Shown here: piece after piece, positions 7,695 through 13,940 of the stretch | Layout of the letters: every line of letters begins with the position of its first letter | How positions within the stretch are numbered: position 1 is the first letter of the stretch | Origin: Psychrobacter glacincola | GTDB lineage: Bacteria; Pseudomonadota; Gammaproteobacteria; Pseudomonadales; Moraxellaceae | NCBI RefSeq assembly: GCF_904846215.1 | Contig: NZ_CAJGZK010000002.1 | Location: 62,001-126,000 of the forward strand | DNA length: 64,000 bases | Direction of reading: 5' to 3' | Position numbers and translations under genes: made by a program | The notes under the pieces: generated by a model | The model's input: only the letters and a program-made list of their open reading frames with translations | The model's database searches: none | What the model was told of the DNA's origin: nothing

Positions 7695-8768
7695 GTGGAT
7701 GGACAATTAACTAGGCTTCCTGACAACCAGAACTATCCATTTGATCAAGAATCGATGATTTACAGTCAATCGCAATTTTTAAAATTAATGACAGATGAAC
7801 ACATCAAAGATGTAAAATTTGGTAGGAGGTGTATTGAAGATTTTTATAAGAATCTGCAAAAACTGAGGTCAGCGGATGCAAGATCTCTACTATATATAGA
7901 TAACCATTTATTAGGCAAAAGTCAGGAAAATATAACTTACAATGATGATGATTATAAAGAATTACTGATTAGTCAGCTTAAAAGTTATCCTAGTTCTATG
8001 GATAGATATAACTTGTTGGTAAATTATAAAGCCAAAAATGTCTTACCAGATAGCTATCTTGATTGGTTTAAAAACGATCTGCGATGCTCACTTTTTTTAA
8101 TGAGCTTGATTCAGAGTGCAGTTAGTGACTATGCTTACAAAGGTAAAAAAGAGTTGATTACTGGAATATCGAATTTACTACGCTATCATATATCAATTCT
8201 AAACTGCACTTCATATAACCTCGATTACAAAGACGAAATACTCAGAGATGGTGACTGGAAAACTGCAGTTTTACTGTCAATTAAATCAACATACTTAAAA
8301 GGTCGTACCGAGGACAAAGAGCTAAAATGGCTTGATATTTCTAACTATGAACAGATAGAGTGGGCGTGTGATTATCTTGAGAAGAATAAATATACTATTC
8401 TCAAAGGTGTTTTTTTTCCTGAGACCATTGAGGAAAAATATGAGCTTATATTAGCCAGTTTAGATAGGCTTTCTAATATTGAAAGTGACAATATTGGAAC
8501 TGAAAAGAATAAGGGTTATTCTCCACGAAGCTATGTTTTATTTAGTATTAAGAAGGCATGGGATGGGCAAAAGCAATATGATTCTAAGAGTAAAACGAGC
8601 GATGGTATTATAAAAATATATAAGAAAAATCAGCCTAAGTTAGACAAACTTATAGCTTTTAGTGGCTTTACCGCTCAGAAAATTATAAACCATTCTATCG
8701 AACAAATGTATGCTCAGCTTATTGATGATGATACTGAAGCAGTAGATAAGGACGATACTTCAGGCTAA
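7695..8768 (+). CDS. Hypothetical protein, element cargo
   Basis: I do not recognise this 357-residue protein. It starts at GTG with GAGGAA eight bases upstream. It is soluble-looking, mostly charged and helical, with an internal hydrophobic helix-like stretch (CSLFLMSLIQSAVSDY, about residues 132-147), a Lys/Asp-rich middle and an acidic tail. No signal peptide, transmembrane segment or nuclease motif is evident. Its base composition is more AT-rich than its neighbours. It is the last gene before the tRNA-Leu attachment remnant, a position where islands often carry defence or other cargo, but no function should be assigned from that alone. Confidence 0.65.
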   Translation: MDGQLTRLPDNQNYPFDQESMIYSQSQFLKLMTDEHIKDVKFGRRCIEDFYKNLQKLRSADARSLLYIDNHLLGKSQENITYNDDDYKELLISQLKSYPSSMDRYNLLVNYKAKNVLPDSYLDWFKNDLRCSLFLMSLIQSAVSDYAYKGKKELITGISNLLRYHISILNCTSYNLDYKDEILRDGDWKTAVLLSIKSTYLKGRTEDKELKWLDISNYEQIEWACDYLEKNKYTILKGVFFPETIEEKYELILASLDRLSNIESDNIGTEKNKGYSPRSYVLFSIKKAWDGQKQYDSKSKTSDGIIKIYKKNQPKLDKLIAFSGFTAQKIINHSIEQMYAQLIDDDTEAVDKDDTSG

Positions 8769-8980
8769 CCTCATACTTTTTGCAAGTCTATCAACAGCTT
8801 CTGCCTCACCATATTACGTTCATAGCTTGTATTATACTAAAACCTGTTCAAGCAATAATATTTAGTTACTATTGAATTATAAAATTGAAAATTGAATCTT
8901 AAGTATACTCATGAGTGTACTAAATTATATTATTGAAAACTTAACTATATATATCAAATACTTAATCCCATAATTCTGTT

Positions 8981-8996
8981 CCGGCTCCGGGTACCA
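8981..8996 (+). repeat. Displaced 3' end of tRNA-Leu(UAA): likely attachment site of the left element
   Basis: CCGGCTCCGGGTACCA matches the T-arm 3' strand, acceptor strand and CCA of tRNA-Leu(UAA) as remembered from gammaproteobacteria. The bases immediately upstream do not fold into a tRNA, so this is only a fragment. A strong terminator follows nine bases later, as expected behind a real tRNA gene. The simplest reading is an att site left when an element integrated into the tRNA 3' end, with the restored gene and integrase left of the window. Confidence 0.7.
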
Positions 8997-9004
8997 TTAT
9001 ATTG

Positions 9005-9034
9005 AAAGGCTTCCAAGTAATTGGAAGCCTTTTT
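9005..9034 (+). terminator. Strong intrinsic terminator (native tRNA-Leu terminator)
   Basis: A perfect 12-bp stem (AAAGGCTTCCAA/TTGGAAGCCTTT) with a GTAA loop is followed by Ts. It lies directly after the tRNA-Leu 3' fragment and marks the resumption of host sequence. Confidence 0.85.
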
Positions 9035-9401
9035 CTTATTGTGTATTATTAACTTTATGTAGCAACCTCTTACCTCTACTATCAATAGATGATGCTGTAA
9101 TTCTAATGAAAAATTCAGGCATAAAAGCTATCAATCGCTCTGATGCTATCACATCAGCTATTCTCTATCGTTATTTTTTCCATGAATAAACATAGATATA
9201 TCGTATAAATTATTAATCGATTGAAATAGCATCGCTTTATTTATTTAGGATACATTAGCTAATGATAGCCGTTAGATAACATAAGTCCTTATTCAACCTG
9301 CTTGTTTCATACAAGTTTTTTAGCTACAGTTAAAAATCTTCTATTAAATAATGACGATGAATCGTCAAATAAAAACAAACTTTAATAAGCTGGAGTACAT
9401 T

Positions 9402-9911
9402 ATGGAGCTAAAGCTGAATGAGCTTTCCGATAAAAACAATATAAATAGTCATCATGGCGAGCATATTATACTGCGTCTAACTTATGTTAGCCGTTATAAC
9501 ACTGAAAATTCAAATATCGAAGTAGCACGTATTCTTGAGCAGGCACAGCGTAACAATGAGCGTAATGGTATTACTGGTGCATTAGTGATTAATGAAAAAT
9601 ATTTTCTCCAAGTTATTGAAGGCGCAAGACCGGTTATTAACAATCTGTTAAAAAAATTGATTGAGGACAAGCGACATTTTTCTTTGCAAATTATTGAATG
9701 CCGTGAAATTGAGGAAAGGCATTGGAATAAATGGTCAATGAAATATTTAACTGCTAATGATCAGAATAAAGAATATGTTCTGAAATACTCAGCTAGCAAT
9801 GAATTCAACCCTTACCTAATGAGTACTTCTCAAATTACAATGTTTATAGACAAGTTATCAAAACTTCAACAACGACAAGAAAAACGCGAGTCTAAGATGA
9901 AAAAATCTTAG
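9402..9911 (+). CDS. BLUF-domain blue-light sensor protein
   Basis: This stand-alone short BLUF protein of 169 residues binds FAD and senses blue light. The key family residues are present: the Tyr in 'LRLTYVSRYN', the Asn in 'NERNGITGAL', the Gln in 'YFLQVIEG', and the 'RHWNKWSMKYL' segment near the end of the domain. The C-terminal 40 residues are charged and helical and may contact a partner. ATGs exist at 9351 and 9357, but GGAG is well placed six bases before the ATG at 9402. It is a single-gene unit in host DNA between two islands. The output partner is unknown. Confidence 0.9.
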   Translation: MELKLNELSDKNNINSHHGEHIILRLTYVSRYNTENSNIEVARILEQAQRNNERNGITGALVINEKYFLQVIEGARPVINNLLKKLIEDKRHFSLQIIECREIEERHWNKWSMKYLTANDQNKEYVLKYSASNEFNPYLMSTSQITMFIDKLSKLQQRQEKRESKMKKS

Positions 9912-9989
9912 TTTCTGGCCAGACGATTAGAACAAGTATAGTTTATAGGAAAGAATGACTTGATCCTCTATTGTATATAGTCAGCGAAC

Positions 9990-10553
9990 TTAAAAACTGT
10001 CACATAGCCAGAGGAAATAAAAGAACAAAATATCAATACAATCTAGACGCCAATCTTTACGTTTGCGTTTCACCCAAGCCCAGACTTGCTCAATAGGGTT
10101 TAAATCTGGGCTATAAGGTGGAAGCCATAAAATGGTATGTTCTGCATCTTCGATAAGCTCTTGTATGTCTTGTCTTTTATGGAAAGTAGCATTATCCATA
10201 ACGATAACACTGTTCTTAGGAAGATTAGGCAGTAGTAACTGGCTTACCCAACTATGAAAAACGTCACTGTTAACGCTACAATCATAAAGTCCGACAGCAA
10301 ATAATTGATTGTTATAAATTGCCCCTATAGCATTAGTCTGGTTCTTTAACTGCCAATTATACTCACCAAAGCATTTTTGTCCTTTGTTGGAGTAACCGTG
10401 AGGCCTGTTATCATGAGATTTAAAGCCACTTTCATCTAAGAATACAATGGGTCTATTATCTGTCTCGAACTGGTGCAATTGCTCAAGAAACACGCCTCTT
10501 AGTTCAGCGTCTGCCTTAGGATGGTTTAGTGTCTTTTTTTTGGGTAATACCAA
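9990..10553 (-). CDS. IS630-family transposase, catalytic frame (orfB)
   Basis: The DDE catalytic half has all three acidic motifs: 'IVFLDESGF', 'SVIVMDNATFHK' and 'PYSPDLNPIEQVWAWVK'. The 187-residue open frame overlaps orfA by 38 bases around an A8 slippery run. The normal product is probably an orfA-orfB fusion made by -1 frameshifting, so the element may still be active. The reading LPKKK right after the slip point continues the family's sequence smoothly. Confidence 0.85.
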   Translation of the reverse strand: MVLPKKKTLNHPKADAELRGVFLEQLHQFETDNRPIVFLDESGFKSHDNRPHGYSNKGQKCFGEYNWQLKNQTNAIGAIYNNQLFAVGLYDCSVNSDVFHSWVSQLLLPNLPKNSVIVMDNATFHKRQDIQELIEDAEHTILWLPPYSPDLNPIEQVWAWVKRKRKDWRLDCIDILFFYFLWLCDSF

Positions 10554-10827
10554 GACGCTTTAATGCTTTAGATATACCTCTATCGCTACAGTTGAAACGT
10601 CTTGCGCGCTCATAGTGATAGTCATCAGGATGTAATTCAACGTCTGCTATGAGTGTTTTATTATCTATCTTTGTCGGTTTAAACTGACGCTCTACACCAT
10701 CAATGTTTTTACACCAGCTTTGTATGGTGCTGGTGCTTATTTGATACTCCAGAGCAAGTTGACGATAGGTGTGACCGTCTTCTAGTTTCCTTAATATCAT
10801 TTGTCGGTAATCTTTTGAATATGCCAT
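10516..10827 (-). CDS. IS630-family transposase, N-terminal frame (orfA)
   Basis: The 103-residue N-terminal half of the transposase carries a helix-turn-helix ('GHTYRQLALEYQISTSTIQSWCKN') and the second Tc1-like HTH region ('YHYERARRFNCSDRGISKALKRLGI'). It ends just after a run of eight As (coding strand, 10534-10541). At that run the ribosome could slip by -1 into the downstream frame carrying the catalytic domain, as in several IS families. Confidence 0.85.
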   Translation of the reverse strand: MAYSKDYRQMILRKLEDGHTYRQLALEYQISTSTIQSWCKNIDGVERQFKPTKIDNKTLIADVELHPDDYHYERARRFNCSDRGISKALKRLGITQKKDTKPS

Positions 10828-10870
10828 AATGGTTATTGTATCGGCTTTATTGTTCGTTGGCTATAGCTTA

Positions 10871-10983
10871 CTATATAGGACGCTATACCCCTATATAAAC
10901 CTCAATACCTGAAAAACGCCCAAAATAAAGGGCTAACAGTCTATGACGGTCAGCCCTTTATCGTTGTTTGGTGGAGATGGCGG
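10871..10983. repeat. Left attachment repeat of the ssrA island (attL-like)
   Basis: This 113-bp segment matches 21344-21456 with four mismatches, all in the outer 40 bases; 10910-10983 is identical. It contains 15 bases of the tmRNA 3' end (TGGTGGAGATGGCGG, 10969-10983) and the tmRNA terminator. After base 10983 the two copies diverge, as expected for the displaced end of a gene used as integration target. Confidence 0.85.
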
Positions 10984-12183
10984 AAACTAAACTATATATA
11001 AGTCATTGATAATAAACGTTATTAATAATTTTAAAATAGACGATACCAACCATAATACCAACAATAATTTTTTATTTTACTGTTATTCAGTGCCTACCCT
11101 ATCAACTAAAGATTACTTTGTAATTATTTTCACTGTTTACCGTTTCAACATCTCTCAACATGCAGACATCTCTATAATCAGTATTCTTTAGTATTAACCA
11201 ATGGGCTATTTACTCTTAGGTACATTCTATATATTCGGTTATCCAGTTATTACCTAATCGATACTATTATGAGCTTGCTATTTTCTTTCATGGGGTTAAA
11301 TTGCTATTGGCTGCACGCGCTCAAATAATGGTATTTTAAGCGTGCGTTTATCATGCGTTTTCTGTGCGTTTACTCGCATCAATTCGTATAGCCTTACGAT
11401 ACCTGTCCGAAAAGTCCCTTATGCTGCCTCACGATACCTGTTAAGAAACTATCCAGCATGGGCAAAATATGCCCCGTGCGCGTACTGTTCCATAAACTAC
11501 CCCCTAACGTGTCCAACAACTCAATTTTAGCCCTTGCTTAAGATGTCCGAAAAGTCCCTTACGATACCTGTGCATAAAGCCCCCTTTTTATGGAGTCCAA
11601 TTATTATTTTAATCTCGCTCTAACGTGTCCAAAAACTAGCAGAATTGGCATAAGCTGCACCTGTACGCGTACTGTGCCCATAACTCTAACGTGTGTGATA
11701 ACCTGCCTCGTACTTGTTAAGAAACTACCCTTTTTTATGGACTCGCAAAAGTCGCTTGTATGCATGCGTACTATTCGTAAAAGTCCTTTTAAAGCAGTCC
11801 GAAAAACTACCCCTTTATGGACTCCGAAAATCCCTTTTTATAATGTGTAAAAACCCCCGTAATTTGGTTTTGAATGTAAGATTTTATAAGGTTTTGGCAT
11901 TGGTTAATTCGCATTTGAATGTTAAGTTTAGTTAAGTCGGCGGCTGTATTAATCAGCTTTAAATGTACGGTTTTATCAGGTTCTAATCTTGGGGTTCGTC
12001 ATGATGTCGAGGGTGTGAAGTTCTTAATGTCCAACTTTGGATAGTGGATTATTTGCGAGTCATTAACACTGATTTGAATGTAAGGTTTTATAAGGTTCTA
12101 ACGTGTCCGAAAACTAGCCGTAATCTTACCGTTATTCCTACCCTTTGATATGTGATACGTCCAAAACTGGACTTATCTATAAT

Positions 12184-12345
12184 CCGCTACAGCCCTCCTA
12201 TAATTTACCCCTAAAATCGCCCTGTAATCCATGCCTAGCAATCGTTCGCGGCTCATTCACTTTTTGGCAATCCGTAAACAAATAGTTAACTTAAACCACG
12301 TTTAATACGCTCGATTTTGAGCCTATCTATTTTTTAATACGGCTA
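12184..12345. repeat. Degenerate long repeat unit A
   Basis: This unit of about 160 bases matches 12484-12643 in order along its length. It has an ACAGCCC start, a CCATGMCTAGC segment, GGCAATCCGTAAAC, a small palindrome around 12306-12319, then TATCTATTTT and ACGGCT. Similarity is imperfect, by eye about two thirds. Confidence 0.6.
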
Positions 12346-12483
12346 TTGCGGTGCATATCAGCTATAAGCCTTGCCTGGGCTGCCATTGGGTCATTTATCT
12401 AGTGTTATGAAATGGTCATTTCGTATCATGTGGTATAACAAAATCACGTTTAATACGCGCAAAACTGCTCACATCAATTTAGG

Positions 12484-12643
12484 TTTACAGCCCCTTGCTG
12501 ATTTGACTATAAAATCACCTTATAGCCCATGACTAGCCAGCGTTTGCTCTCCATTGGAGTTTTGGCAATCCGTAAACCCACGTCAACCTAAATCATGCTC
12601 AATACCCCCAGCTTTGGGGTTATCTATTTTGTTTGACGGCTCT
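12484..12643. repeat. Degenerate long repeat unit B
   Basis: This is the second copy of the unit at 12184-12345. It keeps the same order of words but has different palindromes (CTCCATTGGAG; CCCCAGCTTTGGGG). Two further partial copies of the core 'palindrome + GCARTCSGTAAA' lie at about 12710-12738 and 12870-12905. Confidence 0.6.
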
Positions 12644-12956
12644 ATGCTGTTTTAGTGAGGTTATAACGCTGTAGGCTAATGATGGTCATACTTTGGGCTA
12701 ACACTTACCCCATTGGGGATTAGGCAATCGGTAAAACGTGGTAAAAGTAATTATGCTTTTAAACCTTAACATTTATTAACATGCTGGCAGTCGGCAAACT
12801 GGTTTGAATGTTAACAAATGACAACATGCAGCCCGTGATTTTAAAGTGAATATTGAGCGCTTAACCTTAGGTTTCCCCTAGGTTTTTGCAGTCCATAAAA
12901 AAAGGCATACGCTTAACGTACACCTCTTATAGTAATAATCAAAAATAACTAAACGA

Positions 12957-13262
12957 TCAAGCCTCTAGAAAAGGTTCTGCCTTAGGGGTTAGGGTAACTT
13001 GTAAGCCCATGCCGTCAATAATCTTTAGCATAGTGTCAAAACGTGGCTTTTCTGATCGCAATGTCTTGTAAAGGCTTTCACGTCTTATACCCGTCTTTTC
13101 TGCAAGCTCATTCATACCTTTTGCTTTTGCCACATCATTTAAGGCTTCGATAAACTCACTAGGTGCGCCATCGGTCAATATTTCGTTCAAGTAAGCATTA
13201 ATAAGGGTTTCATCTGTCAGGTATTCCGCTACATCAAATCGGCTAGTTTTAATATTAGTCAT
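12957..13262 (-). CDS. Antitoxin of a HigA-like 'addiction module antidote' family
   Basis: This 101-residue protein carries a C-terminal Cro/C1-type helix-turn-helix ('NELAEKTGIRRESLYKTLRSEKPRFDTMLKIIDGMGLQVTL'), typical of the COG3636 antidote family. The family pairs with a RelE-fold toxin encoded just upstream. An upstream in-frame start at 13349 lies inside the toxin gene. The ATG at 13262 has AAGGA eight bases before it and overlaps the toxin stop by eight bases, so translation is probably coupled. The antitoxin normally neutralises the toxin and represses the shared promoter. Confidence 0.85.
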   Translation of the reverse strand: MTNIKTSRFDVAEYLTDETLINAYLNEILTDGAPSEFIEALNDVAKAKGMNELAEKTGIRRESLYKTLRSEKPRFDTMLKIIDGMGLQVTLTPKAEPFLEA

Positions 13263-13581
13263 TGGGGTGTTCCTTTTCTTGATCCTTAGCTTGCTGCCAT
13301 AAGGTGCAAGCCTTGGTAATGTCGTTTGTTTGGCTGTCTTTACTGCCACCTATCAACAATAGGTAGAGTGTATCGCCTTGCTGGGCATAATAGACACGGT
13401 AACCATTGCCTTTGAATATACGCATTTCATAGATACCGTTCGTATTGGCTAATGGCTTATGGTCACCAAAGTTACCGCCTTGCGCTCGCTTAATACGTGC
13501 CAATATGCCAACTTTGCCTAACGGGTCTTTGAGCTTATGCAACCAACGTTCAAACTGCTCTGTTTGGTCAATATTAATCAT
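13255..13581 (-). CDS. RelE/ParE-superfamily toxin (phage-derived Gp49/HigB-like type)
   Basis: This 108-residue protein matches the COG3657 toxin family. It has 'FERWLHKLKDPLGKVGILARIKRAQGGNFGDHKPLANTNGIYEMRI' followed by 'GNGYRVYYAQQGDTLYLLLIGGSKDSQTNDI'. Such toxins are usually ribosome-dependent mRNA interferases. The gene order toxin then antitoxin is normal for this family. The pair lies at the end of the helicase transcription unit and probably stabilises the ssrA island. It appears intact. Confidence 0.85.
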   Translation of the reverse strand: MINIDQTEQFERWLHKLKDPLGKVGILARIKRAQGGNFGDHKPLANTNGIYEMRIFKGNGYRVYYAQQGDTLYLLLIGGSKDSQTNDITKACTLWQQAKDQEKEHPND

Positions 13582-13743
13582 AGGGTTAGATTATTAGTAA
13601 ACTTATAATTTATTGTAAACTTTTGGATAATATATAACAAGCTATGACTGTGCTTACTGTGTTGTTTATTGTTGATCCATAAAGAAAGGCAGACAATAAA
13701 TGCCTACCTTTGATTATTTTTTCTGTACCTTGCTTTTTAGCAT

Positions 13744-13940
13744 GGGACACTTGGGACAGCGGGACAACGCCCGTAGTTAATAGCTTGTAGCTGTCCCAGC
13801 CCGTTTTTAGCCTTTGGGACACTTGGGACAGATTAATAAATTGAGCTACTTTGTCCCATCTGTCCCAGTGGTGTTTTAATGCTTAGGACAGTGTCTAGCC
13901 CTTGCTGTGTATGGTTTGTCCCAGTTGTCCCATCTGTCCC
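13744..13940. repeat. Iteron-like GGGACA clusters spanning the 3' end of the helicase gene
   Basis: Eleven copies of GGGACA or its complement occur in 197 bases. Direct copies start at 13744, 13753, 13761, 13816 and 13825; inverted copies start at 13792, 13852, 13861, 13917, 13926 and 13935. Within clusters the spacing is eight or nine bases. Six fall outside the helicase reading frame and five inside it, where they encode a Gly-Thr-rich tail. Such arrays next to a replication gene resemble initiator-binding iterons. Confidence 0.65.

Larger units (their letters stand above)
8769..9401. other. Element end and start of host DNA; no gene seen
   Basis: This 630-base stretch holds a near-perfect 20-bp palindrome (8902-8921, 9 of 10 pairs), the tRNA-Leu 3' fragment (8981-8996) and its terminator (9005-9034). 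The rest up to the BLUF gene is AT-rich with no supported gene. Confidence 0.6.
9976..10865 (-). mobile_element. IS630-family insertion sequence
   Basis: This is a roughly 890-bp element with terminal inverted repeats TATAGTCAGCGAAC (9976-9989) and, reversed, TATAGCCAACGAAC (10852-10865), matching at 12 of 14 positions. TA dinucleotides occur at both ends, as expected for IS630 target choice. It encodes two overlapping frames of a DDE transposase. Its right end lies five bases from the left attachment repeat of the ssrA island. Confidence 0.8.
10984..12956. other. 2-kb non-coding region made of degenerate repeats
   Basis: The open frames here are short and built on repeats, so none is supported as a gene. 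From about 11340 to 12120 short words recur in varied order: CGATACCTGT (11398, 11432, 11562), GTCCGAAAAGTCCCTTA (11406, 11545), TAACGTGTCC (11505, 11620, 12099), GTTAAGAAACTA (11438, 11717) and GAATGTAAGGTTTTATAAGG variants (11871, 12071). From about 12184 to 12910 longer units recur, described separately. The region lies at the far end of the ssrA island from the integrase, beyond the toxin-antitoxin pair. A cis-acting replication or maintenance role is possible. Confidence 0.6.

Noticed and set aside
8941..8996. Complete tRNA gene ending at 8996
   Set aside because: The bases upstream of 8981 do not form a T-arm, anticodon arm or acceptor partner.
10969..10983. Second ssrA gene at the left end of the island
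   Set aside because: Only the last 15 bases plus terminator are present; it is an attachment remnant, not a gene or pseudogene of useful length.
11342..11935. Several short overlapping open frames
   Set aside because: They lie on repeat words in all frames with Cys-, Thr- and Lys-rich nonsense composition; the region is better read as non-coding repeats.
11398..12120. Possible CRISPR array
   Set aside because: Repeats vary in order and spacing, no constant repeat with unique spacers, and no cas genes.
13610..13822. 70-residue open frame downstream of the helicase gene
   Set aside because: It is built across the GGGACA repeats and has no ribosome site or family resemblance.
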